In this document: positions 43,659-54,201 of the stretch, piece by piece | How the letters are laid out: every line of letters starts with the position of its first letter | How positions within the stretch are numbered: the first letter of the stretch is position 1 | From: Zygaena filipendulae | Taxonomy: Eukaryota > Arthropoda > Insecta > Lepidoptera > Zygaenidae | Reading direction: 5' to 3' | Assembly (NCBI GenBank): GCA_907165275.2 | Contig: OU015651.1 | Coordinates: 7,276,501 to 7,340,500 of the forward strand | Length of the DNA stretch: 64,000 bases | Notes under the pieces: model-generated | The model's database searches: none | What the model saw: only the letters and a program-made list of their open reading frames with translations | Told to the model about the DNA's origin: nothing | Program-made: the position numbers and the translations under genes

Positions 43659-46600
43659 ATGACGATAGTTGAATACATGGCATCTTTAGCACAAAATCCA
43701 TATTTTGGCGCTGGATTTGGATTATTCGGCGTTGGTGCTAGTGCGGCAGTGTTAAGAAAGGGATTTCAGACATCTATTTTATTGTTCAGAAGACACTGTA
43801 TGATAACTCTTGAAGTTCCATGTAGAGATAAGTCTTACCAATGGTTGTTACAATGGATCACACAGAAAGGCGCTACACAGACACAACACTTGAGTGTAGA
43901 AACTTCTTTTTTACAAAAAGATACCGGTCAAATAAAGACAAAGTACGATTTCATACCTAGTGTGGGACAACACTTTTTCAGGTGCAACTAATTAATTAAT
44001 TAGTAAAATATAATTAATATATTAACACACTCATTTAGTTATTACATAATATTATTATTTTAGATATGGAAGAACTTGGATAAAAGTAGATCGAACACGA
44101 GAACAACACACATTAGATCTTCACATGGGTGTGCCATGGGAAACAGTCACATTAACAGCATTTGGATGGGACAAGCAAGTTTACTATAATATTCTAGAAG
44201 AAGGTATGTACCCAAATAAACTATTATAAACCATGTTACAGACATAAAAGTAAGTTAGTAGTTCTGTATTTTATTATAGTCATCATAAAGAAATATGTGA
44301 CGTTATAGACATAAAGGGTAACTATCATTGGCAAATACTGTAATCTTGAAACCTAGAATTAATATAATATGTACTTGTAGCTGTTGTTGTCCTAAATAAA
44401 CGAAAAAAAATAAAAATAAATTACCATGATAGATTAAAAAAATGAAATGAATTGTGTATTGTGTCTTAATATAATTCTGTACCAAGTATTAATTTTCAGC
44501 TAGAAATTTGGCTTTAAAACAACACGAAGGTATGACAGTGATGTACACAGCTATGGGTTCAGAGTGGAGGCCATTTGGACATCCCAGACGTCGCCGCCCA
44601 TTACATAGTGTGGTGTTACGTGCAGGCTTAACAGAACGAATCATTGCAGACTGTTGGGACTTCATCAACAACCCACAGTGGTACACAGAGCGTGGTATTC
44701 CTTATAGGAGAGGTAAATAAATTGGCTGAGTTCTCCCATGTTTCTTAGCCACCAAATTTTGATAGGAACTATTCAAAGTCAATTTCTAGGCTGATATTGT
44801 TTTATTCCAGGACCTAAAGTAATTACAATCCAAAGATAAACATACATAAACACACAGTTTATTATTTACTTACATCCTTGTCAGTTAATCTAAAGAGGCA
44901 TGAATTTTTATATGGTTATTGTATGTAACTTAACCCTTTCACTGCCATGTTTTGGTAGCCTTGACTTACCTCCAGCTCCACACATTTTAGGCATGATTAC
45001 TCCTAGTGTTGGGAATGCATAAAATCGACCATTATATCAAATAAAGTTAAAACTACAAGGACTGTGTGTGTGTACTATAAGTACATGTAATCTGAGTTGT
45101 GTGCTTTAAAAAATAAATAAAATATAATCTAAACTAATAAAGGGGAAAGATTTGATTTTATGTTTGTTTGTTACGATTTAACTCAAAAGTATTCAACCAA
45201 TTTCAAAAAGTGTTCCCTGAGTAACATAAAAGTGCAGTTTGTTAGTAATAGAATATTACGTGTCTGGAGCACGTCTTTCGTAGATGGTGATATTGCGGGG
45301 ATGGCAATGAAGGCATTAAAAGCCAAATATATAACATTACAGGTTACCTATTATATGGGCCGCCAGGCTGTGGAAAGTCTTCGTTCATCATGGCTTTAGC
45401 AGGTGAATTAGAGTACAACATCTGTGTTCTCAACCTATCTGAGAGAGGTCTCACCGATGACAGACTTAACCACCTTCTTAGGTTTGATAATATTATAGCT
45501 TATTTCTGTAACTACGACAAAAAATTTATATACCTACTTAACTATCTGTATTTCCTAAACTTTGAGACATAAAAAAAAACTAGTTTTAGAAGTCAACTCA
45601 CTTTAATCTGCACTTGAACGAATTTATTTCGTTTTATCGTAATCTGTATCAGTACCAGATACTGTCTCAAAGTGTTAGGGATGATGATAATTTGGTAACA
45701 CTATCCTATTATATACCTACAATTTTAAGGTTTATTTGTCACACTGCAATATGAAAACTCTATAAACAAAATTTTCACAATTAAATTTAAACCGACTTCA
45801 AGAGTTCCGTTGTCTGTCTCCAAAACTCATCATTAGATCTATATGAAATTTAAATGGGACTATTTCGGAATAAACTCCTTTTGAACAAAAAAATAATTTT
45901 GCAAATCCGTCTATATAATTATGACGGAGTTATGCCTAAACATACATTAAAAATATATATATGAACATCCGAGTTGATAACCTCCTCCTTTTTGAAGTCG
46001 GTTAAAAAATGTAGCCCTGCAGTGGATTCTAGCTGGCGATCAGTGGACCGGAGGTTAACCGTTAACCACGCTCTCACCTGCGTGAATTTCGGCATGTCCA
46101 TAAGCTGTCTACTTGCCAAACATTCACATCTATACTGTAGTTTGTGTTTATGATATTCCCTTTTCCGAGAGGAGTTCTCAGCACACTCACGCTCACGCAC
46201 GTACGCAAGCGCACACACGCACGTACGCGTGCGCACAGAAAACGTAGTTCTGTGGCCCGTTATCTATACAGATAAATAAAATTGAAGTGTCTGTTTGTGA
46301 TTCCAAATTAACAGCTTTTTACTATGAAAGTATAATACTATATAGCATATGAAAATAATACGGTACTTACCTAAAAACATTTTTTTTTTATTTTGCTCTG
46401 TCTGTTTGTTCGGCTAATTTCTGAAACGGCTGGACCGATTTCAACGGGACTTTCACTGTCAGATAGCTGATGTTATAAGGAGTAACTTCGGCTACTTTTG
46501 TTTTAGAAAGAAATAGTTCCTGCGGGAATTTCGAAACCAACGCGGGTGAAACCGCGGGACACAGCTAGCTATAGATGGGCAATCAACCTGGTTTAAACCC

Positions 46601-49500
46601 GATAAAAGCCCGCCCGTAAACGCCTAGATTTAAATCGGGTTTAAACCCAAGCACCGGGTTGTTTGCCCATCTATTACTGTACCTAATCATAACATGGGCA
46701 TAGTGAATCAAGATTCTAGGTCCTCTATAGCTATTTTAAAAGTAACCAAAGCCTATTCTGTGCTCTAAGCATTCAAATTCGTCCAGTCGTTTCTGTATGC
46801 AGGAGTAACAAACACAGAGGCAGGTATACTCACAAACTTTCGCTTGTAAAATGCTTTGTCCGAAATGACTGACTGACGGATCAACGCACAACCTAAACAG
46901 CTGATCGTAGAGACCTGAAACTTGAGGGTGTGATCTTTGTATGACGTAGGCATCCGATAAGAAAGGATTTAACGAAATTCTACCCTACAGGGAGTGAAAA
47001 AGGGGACAGTTTGAATGGAACAATTCCGCGGGAATGCCGAAATTATCGCGGGACATCTAGTATGACTTATAAGTTATAACATACTAACATAAGTTATAAC
47101 ATTATACATGTGTATAATTTTTCAGCGTTCCTTTCTCTGTAATTTCAGTGTCGCACCACAACAATCTATTATTCTTTTGGAGGACATCGATGCGGCGTTT
47201 GTATCTCGAGAAGACAACGCCTCTCAAAAAGCAGCTTACGAAGGTCTTAACCGCGTGACGTTCAGCGGCTTACTCAACTGCCTCGACGGAGTCGCCTCCA
47301 CAGAAGCAAGAATAGTATTTATGACGACAAATTACTTGGAAAGGTATATTTATAATTATTATAAGTGTGTTATAAAATATATAGGTAATTATGTATAATT
47401 AATCATTGGGGCATAAGTTCGAGATTGTATATATATATAACTTCTAAAAGTATACTTCATTAATTAGTGTATGTGTATTTCAAGACGACGGCTCATTCAC
47501 AGCTATGTTAGGATTAGCCGATTAAGAGATTCCGAAGGAATGCCGGTATTGATGCGGGTGAAACTGTAAGGAAGAGCTAGTTAAGAGCTCTATAAAACTT
47601 TTATAAACATAAAACTTAATACACAAGGTACATGTGATTAAAAAAAAGTCGAAGTTTCTGTTTTTAATTCCAAATTAACAGCTTTTCATTAGTATATTAC
47701 GGTACTTACATAATTTTTTTTTTTAATTGTTGTCTATTTGTCTGTTTGTTCTCTAATCTCTGGCTAATCTCTGAAACGGCTGTACCGATTTGAATGAGAC
47801 TTTCTCTGATAGATAGCTAAGATATTATAAGGAGTAACTTAGGCTACTTTTAAATTAAGAAAAAAATAGTTCCTGCGGCAATTTTGGAATTTACACGGGT
47901 GATTCTCCGATACAGTTGGACCAATTTTGACGGTATTTTATTCCGTAGAATTGCAAAATCTATACTAAAATTATAAATGTGAAAGTAACTCTTTAACTTA
48001 CACATACCCATAAGGGTCTTAAAACAAAGGAACGCTAAGTCAATTTATGGGAAGAGCTCGAGTTACGACAGTTTAGAATCTAAAGCGTAAATATCAACGT
48101 AAAGTACCTACAAGTTTTCCTTTTCCTTTCTAAGACATTAAAAATCAAAACAACATCATCAACAACATTGATTTACTAAAAATACTCAAGATACACAGTC
48201 ATAGACGCAAAAATGTCCTTACAAAAAGCATGTACCTAAGCGTTGTGTCGCATACATATAATGAAAATTTTTGACAGCTGATTTTATTTCTCGACGACAC
48301 TTTACGTAAGGACATTTGAATGGAACTGTAAATTTATGATCTAAGTACAATGTAAAAGTATTTTACATAACTAGTCAACGAGGATAAATAATAAGATAAT
48401 ATGGATTTTATGTTACAGATTAGATCCAGCACTAATTAGACCAGGTCGCGTTGACATGAAGGAATTCGTAGGGTATTGTGACCAAGAACAAATTGAACTT
48501 ATGTTTTTGAGATTCTACAAGGGAGAGCAAGCACCAGAGCACGCAAAATGTTTCGCCGAAAGGTGAGTTATTTTTAGTCTTTCCTTCCGGATCCATTTAT
48601 AATTATTATTTTAACGTAAAGAAGTCTAAGTATTGGATGAAAACCGCAAAAAATCGGAGGCTCCAAATAAGCCACTCTCAGCTTGACTGAACTGATTGAA
48701 CGAATTTGGATGAAACCTGGCATGGAGTAGTTTGTTTAATGTATCCTAGCTAACTATAATCTGAATTTGAGTTTGTTACGCTTTCACGTCTTAAATACTC
48801 GACTGATCCTCATTTGCATACAAGATGTCAGGGAATCAAAAAAATAAAGGATACTCTATATGCTGGAACTCCCGCGGACCAAACCGGAGAGGAAATAGTT
48901 AGTATGTAGATAAAAAAAAACGATATAATGTAATTATTATTGTTAGTTCTCGAATAAAACTCAAAACAATTAACTGTTATAAATGCGAAAGTGAGTTTGT
49001 TTGTTTGTTTCGCTTTCACACCTCAACGGCTCAACCGATCATGGCACACACATCAGGGCGGCTACAGAGGTACAAAGAAGGACATAGGCAGTTTTTATTC
49101 CGGAATTCCCGCGGGAACTTCGAAACTGAATTAATTAATTCACTACACGTTGTCACTTGTCAGGTGTACAAGAAGTACATAGGTGATAGGGTACTTTTTA
49201 TCCCAGAATTTCCGCGGGATCCCAGAAATTAAAACCCATGAAACTGCGGGGAACAGCTAGTCTTCTACTACCAATAACTAACTACAACTTTTCTACGTCT
49301 TCTTCTACTAAATAGAGCGAATACTTCACAACTATTCTTCTATACAAATATAACAATAATATCAATTTTAATTTTCTAGAGTACTTGAAAAAAATAAATT
49401 GGTAAGTCCAGCCCAAATACAAGGTTATTTTATGTTCCACAAACATTCGCCGCCAGAAGAAGTAGTGTCCGATGTTGAAACTATATGGACGCTTGGCTAG
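43659..49500 (+). CDS. Bcs1: Mitochondrial chaperone Bcs1, AAA ATPase
   Basis: Bcs1 is an inner-membrane AAA ATPase that moves the folded Rieske iron-sulfur protein into complex III. Exons 43659-43981, 44064-44203, 44500-44712, 45343-45481, 47149-47343, 48419-48562 and 49380-49500 give 424 residues, close to human BCS1L. All junctions are GT-AG with matching phases. The N-terminus has the single membrane segment ([20 protein letters not shown], about 12-31) and the Bcs1-specific region ([24 protein letters not shown]). The AAA domain shows Walker [10 protein letters not shown] (231-239), Walker [10 protein letters not shown] (from 281), [13 protein letters not shown], the MTTN sensor, and [11 protein letters not shown] with the arginine finger (about 344-347). 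The C-terminus, [10 protein letters not shown], is typical. Several introns hold Helitron-like and inverted-repeat insertions. Confidence 0.95.
45126..45335 (+). repeat. Helitron-like 5' part in a Bcs1 intron
   Basis: TAATCTAAACTAATAAAGGG, GTTTGTTTGTTACG and the following ACCAATTTCAAAAAG match the 5' half of the Helitron family; the GC hairpin end is missing. Confidence 0.5.
45791..46008. repeat. Inverted-repeat element (family D), short copy
   Basis: AAACCGACTTCAAGAGTTCC faces CCTCCTCCTTTTTGAAGTCG then GTTAAAAA. In a Bcs1 intron. Confidence 0.65.
46263..46568 (+). mobile_element. Lep1-like Helitron
   Basis: TCTATACAGATAAATAAAAT at the left; AACGCGGGTGAAACCGCGGG and ACACAGCTAG at the right, immediately followed by the palindrome at 46569. 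Intronic in Bcs1. Confidence 0.7.
46569..46680. repeat. Palindromic repeat, complete copy
   Basis: ATAGATGGGCAATCAACCTG on the left faces CGGGTTGTTTGCCCATCTAT on the right; inner TTTAAACCCGATAAAAG / ATTTAAATCGGGTTTAAAC segments also pair. Confidence 0.75.
47490..47915 (+). repeat. Helitron-like fragments in a Bcs1 intron
   Basis: A decayed 3' end (GATGCGGGTGAAACTGTAAG then GAAGAGCTAGT, to 47581) and a second body (about 47650-47915) resembling the 46263 copy (AACAGCTTTTCATTAG, CGGCTGTACCGATTTGAATG). Confidence 0.55.
48735..48903 (+). repeat. Decayed Helitron-like copy in a Bcs1 intron
   Basis: GTTACGCTTTCACGTCTTAAA, GGAACTCCCGCGG and the terminal GAAATAGTTAGT resemble the family but the hairpin is gone. 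Confidence 0.45.
48975..49261 (+). mobile_element. Lep1-like Helitron in the last Bcs1 intron
   Basis: GTTATAAATGCGAAAGTGAG, TTTGTTTGTTTGTTTCGC at the left; CATGAAACTGCGGGGAACAG and CTAGT at the right. Confidence 0.7.
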
Positions 49501-49911
49501 TATAGTTTCATTAATATACATAGTAGGTATATGATCTATTGTTAATTTATTAAAATCATAGTAATAATAATATGTATATTCTATTGTTTATTAAAATCAA
49601 TATAAAGCACCCACTACCTACTGTTATATTTGTACCACGGCTACTACGTGCAGCGATATACCACAACGATTGCTTCGCAACCGTGCTAAGCAACGCGTAA
49701 CTGAGCAGAAACTCGCTCATCTACCGCGCACCTCTGAAAGATACGACTCGAAAATTTTTGGTGTCGTCGATGGGATTGCCACGGGGCTGTGACCACTCAG
49801 TTTGACCCTGCTCCTCTTCGACACCGAGACTATTTGCGTCACTTTTGCTTTTCAGGGAAATATGATGACTTAATAGGTACCTAAATAAGTTGGAAATGTG
49901 CATTAAAGCAA
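49501..49911. other. Bcs1 3' flank
   Basis: Contains the Bcs1 3'UTR; no clear AATAAA. A GC-richer segment (49630-49740) shows no recognised feature. Confidence 0.4.
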
Positions 49912-50116
49912 CGGGCCGCGGTTTCACCCGGGGTAATTTCGGAGTTCCCATGGAAATTTGGGATAAAAATTAGGTACCCTATGTCACTCAGGACTACCGT
50001 AGCTTCCTGTAAGTGAAATTTTCATAATCGGTTCAGTAGATCCAGAGATTACCTCCTACAATGTCACAAACTCACAAGCTATATTAGCTCTTTATAATAT
50101 TATCTATTAATATAGA
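49912..50116 (-). mobile_element. Lep1-like Helitron
   Basis: GGGCCGCGGTTTCACCCGGG at the left; TTATAATATTATCTATTAAT then ATAGA at the right. The CTAG terminus is mutated. Confidence 0.6.
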
Positions 50117-50324
50117 TTGATTTTTAGCCTATTGATTTCAGCTCGACCGCGACAACTAAAAACCCATCATCCTTGGATACAAAATCAACATAATTAATAA
50201 TTATTGTTTCGACAGGTTTGTTTTGTTGAATGATCTACATTTTGTTGAATGACTCATTTAACATGTGGCAACTCTGTTGCTTTCAACATGTTGCTTTCTA
50301 CGAAATTGCTTGTTATTGAATGAG

Positions 50325-50470
50325 CGTAAACGCACCTTATACATAGCGGCAATCCCTTCAACAACAAAAGCTGGAATGCCATCTGGGACGCTGGATTGTC
50401 TCGGTTTAAGCTGCGAGAGCGCCTGGAGGGCCCATCTCTCTTGCAGGCGATCGACGCGACGTTGGTGCGC
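50325..50470 (-). pseudogene. Reverse transcriptase fragment of a LINE
   Basis: On the minus strand one frame reads ALSQLKPRQSSVPDGIP followed by AFVVEGIA. This fits the start of the RT domain in jockey-like elements, where a PDGIP motif precedes the palm. It is too short to classify and has no flanking RT motifs. Confidence 0.5.
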
Positions 50471-50573
50471 GCGAATTTTTTGTGATGAGTGTGATGATAC
50501 ACTGACGATGTGTCTGGGTGTTCAGTATGTATCATTATTATATCTACAAAACAGCATATAGTAAGTATTATAT

Positions 50574-50786
50574 CTATGTTACAAGCGGGGACCAGGTGCC
50601 GCTGTAGGTATATAATGTCCCATTATTATTATAGTTAACCAGCGGCGTTCTCATCTGGGGCTCGATAGATAGCGGTATTTTAGGCAGCGCTGCGGTGCTC
50701 CATTTAGAAACTATCCACAGCACAAGCAAGGCTGTAAGCTTCCAGCGTTGTGATACAAATAAATTCTTATAACTTGCTTTCATCAT
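50574..50786 (-). CDS. Possible first exon of a secreted or membrane protein
   Basis: 70 codons. The N-terminus has a basic start and a hydrophobic core (LTALLVLWIVSKW), then a plausible signal-peptidase site near STAALP, then a hydrophilic segment with two sequons (NNNGT). The frame ends at TAG soon after CCGCTT|GTAACA, which could be a weak donor, so it may be an exon rather than a complete gene. No downstream exon was found and I do not recognise the family; it may equally be chance. Confidence 0.25.
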   Translation of the reverse strand: MMKASYKNLFVSQRWKLTALLVLWIVSKWSTAALPKIPLSIEPQMRTPLVNYNNNGTLYTYSGTWSPLVT

Positions 50787-50854
50787 GGTTCAAACATTAA
50801 AAAAGTTTCTTTTTAAAAAGTAAATGCTGGCATTTAACAAAGATTTTATGGGTT

Positions 50855-51095
50855 TTTAGGCCCACGTAGCTCACCTGATTTGAGTGTGGTCGAAGGTTGT
50901 AAACACGCTTAGCCAGGAGGCTTTCAAGTGAAGCTGCCGGAACACACCGTTAGGTGCTTGGTGACAGATTTCCAACTTGGAGGTGGTAGCTAACCAGCCG
51001 GGCACTAGAAAGTGCCCTACCACTGCCTACCACCATGCTATGGTTTCCTCACGCAATGTTTTCCTTCATACGCACCAACTACTGAGCCATCATCG
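50855..51095. repeat. Interspersed repeat (family G), copy 1
   Basis: CACGTAGCTCACCTGATTTG, AGTGTGGTCGAAGGTTGTAA and GGGCACTAGAAAGTGCCCTA are shared in diverged form with 60693-60885. GGGCACT...AGTGCCC is a small hairpin. Confidence 0.6.
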
Positions 51096-52712
51096 CTAAA
51101 CTTTACTAACGTTCTAAGTGGAAAAATAAACCAACTTAATTAATAATATAAACCTTTATTACTTAATCTCTGAGACACTTATGATAACATACTCGTAATT
51201 TTATTTTGCGATACTTCTGGATCGTAAGGTTAGAATTTTTACAAGTTCTTACCTAACCTGTTCTTTTGTTAGGTACTTAACAACCATACCCTTACCGTGA
51301 GCTATGATTCCATTTTATTTATCACTTAGGGCATTAGCTGTAATGCAATTCAAAAAAGCAAAAGAACATAATATGAATATCATAAAGAGGAAAAATGTGT
51401 TTAGATATTAGTAAGAATTATCTCTAGTGCGAACCGGTTGTATAAATTGTTTCAATGAAACAGTATACTGCTGCAACATTCAGCCTGCTGGTAAATCCGC
51501 CATGGTAACAGATTAAATATAAAATCGATATACTTATAATAATTTTTCGTAGCGTGGCACAAAAGGCAAAAATATAAAAATTACATAACAAAAAACGTAA
51601 AAACCATCCGATAACAAGCATACGAGCGATTTTTCATTAATCGTATATTAGACCTTTTAAAAAATCCATTAGAGCGTTTTCTCTGTTTGTTTCTCTGGAC
51701 ATACCTAAAAGGGTACCTAAATATACTAACAATAAAATTATTACAGACAGGTTCTAAGTCCTTTTTGGTTGTCTAACAACTTCTGAACCCATGCTAAAAA
51801 TTCTTTTCCTGATTACAATATCCCTATGTGTCATTGGATACTTTTTAGAGTTCCCGAGGGAGTCTTGAAATTCGTGCTAGTGAAACCGCGTGGTTATAGC
51901 TAGTATTATGTAAAAGGCATAATATTATATCTATCGAATAGAATTGCCCGGATCGTATGGTATGGAACCCAAAACTAATCCACATAAAAACAGTGGGTAA
52001 ACATGCAACATGTAAAGTACCTACGAGTAAATCAACAATAATATTATATACAGGATGTTAGGTGAAAGGACTTATTGAAGAAAGGCATTTAGTAGGTATT
52101 CAATCTTCGTCCCAAATATTTAAAAAACAACATTCGTTTCTAACGTAAATAATTATACAATAAAAATACATTATTCATGAAAACTGATAGGCATTCAATG
52201 CCTTCTCTGTGATCATCATAATCTACAAACCAAAAACTAATGAATTCCTATGATGTCATCCTTTCACTTGCTTAAATAAGTATAATTTACCATTTTCCAA
52301 ACATTTTGCATTGCATTGCAACATTTTGCACAGAAAATCACAATAAGTAAGAAACCACTAATCTTAGAAGCAGGGGCGGCAGTGCGCTCAAACAAAATAA
52401 TTGACTACGCGCGCTGTGTGCCTAACACAAAAATTAGAACTTAGTCTGCTGGCTGGCGGTTACGGCTACCTGGGCCATTCTGGTTGTCATGGTCTCTCCT
52501 TTGTCTCAAGAAATGAGTTTTTTTAATGTCCCGTTTGTCCCCACTGCCGATGGTGCCGAACGTGAACGGTGAAACCGCCGCCGCCGCCCATTTCTCTAGC
52601 ACCCAGCGGTAACAAATCGTCGTTTATGCAACAATATCGCGCAAACCTTTGCTTAGTTTTCAGGAGAGACAAACTTATTCATTTTATACAATACATGCAT
52701 GATAAATAAAAA
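51096..52712. other. Intergenic
   Basis: No gene recognised. A decayed Helitron 3' end lies at about 51840-51903 (GTGAAACCGCGTGGTTATAG then CTAGT). The GC-rich patch around 52570-52600 (CCGCCGCCGCCC) has no coding context. Confidence 0.45.
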
Positions 52713-53012
52713 TCTATATCTATCTATATAATAAAAATGAATCGTCAAATGTGTTGGTAAGCGCATAACTTACAAACGACTGCACCAAATTGGAAAATTG
52801 TTTTTTTTTTGTGTTCGTTATTGTCAGGACAAGGTTTATATAAAAGAAGTTGTTCCTGCGGGAATTCCGAAACTCACGCGGGTGAATCTCCGAAACGGTT
52901 GGACCGATATTATGTCTATGTCTAATTACTGTTGTTATACGGAGTACATTACACTGCATTTCCTGCCGGAATTCCGAAACTCACCCGGGTGAAACCGCGG
53001 GGCATAGCTAGT
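52713..53012 (+). mobile_element. Lep1-like Helitron
   Basis: TCTATATCTATCTATATAAT at the left; CGGGTGAAACCGCGGGGCAT and AGCTAGT at the right. Two internal GGAATTCCGAAACTCAC segments suggest an internal duplication. Confidence 0.75.
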
Positions 53013-54201
53013 GGTATATAAACATAGTCAATTCTTTACTTATTATTGGTATTGTTGTTTAAGCTGCGAAATGAGGTTTATTTAAAAAAAAACAATGATC
53101 ACCGCTGGAGATGTCTTTATCCCAATTTTATCGAACAGTGGCAACGATAGCAGAATGAATTTCTTTTTCCCCAGCCCCCTTAGCTAATTTGATAATCTAT
53201 AAATAATCGATATCGCAATAGAAAAATTAAGAACTTAACGTCCCGTCACTGGGTCACGAAAAATTCAGTTTTCTTGGACTAATGATTGGCTAAGGGGCAT
53301 TTATGACGACAGTGAATAGAAAAATCTTTTATTTAGATACCAATCACGAGATCACAATGGTATTTAAAAAATAACTTAGATGATAGGTAAATTTTGAAAA
53401 GAAAGAACTCAAAACTATAAGATGATTTTGAATTGGAATTAAAAAACATCCTGTAACCTACTGTATGAAAGCGGACGGTCACTGAATCACTTACTAAACA
53501 CGAAATCTCAGCTACGTGACCTATAAAGCTGAAATTTGCGTTGATAATAATTTATAAGTAGGAGACGTCAGCTAAGAACGGATTTCACGGAGTTCGCGGG
53601 TGAAACCGCAGGGAACTGCTAGTTGTATAAATAAGTTTGAATTAATGACCTGAAACACCTGCAGCCAATTATGTAACTTTTGGTGCTATCATGTTTCAGT
53701 TTCAATCAAAAAAATAGCGATTTTGTGATTAAACAATCATGTTTAGGCAGCTTCAACTTTTGAAGTATGTTTATTTAGGTTGATTGCTACAAAACGTGCA
53801 TACTGTAAACGCAAAACCGCCATGTTTTATACTGCAACCGAAAAATTTTATAGAAACAAAAGTTACATAATAGCCCCTCAGATTAGAGTCTTTTGATTGG
53901 CACTTTTTCGATTCAGACGGGGCAGAAAGATTGCAGACGAACACTGCCCAGCTTAAGTTAGGCCGAGAACTCTTCAAACGACCCATGTACTGCGGGCTGA
54001 AAACAATATCGCACATAACGCTAACGACCTCTTAAAGACGAACTGTCGTGTGCCACGAAATACGTAGTAACACCCATAGGTGCAGCAACGCATTTGAATA
54101 ATTAATAATTTTAAGTACTGGAATACATTAATTTCTGTAGTCGTAGGTGGATACTAATGCACCTATGTACATTTGAAATTTCTATCTACCAGAAATAGAT
54201 T
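53013..54201. other. Intergenic, with a Helitron end
   Basis: About 53470-53623 ends in GCGGGTGAAACCGCAGGGAA and CTGCTAGT, a further Helitron copy without a clear 5' end. A frame at 53771-54016 (minus) resembles no family. The ZAD gene's 3'UTR begins at 54201 and runs leftwards. Confidence 0.45.
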
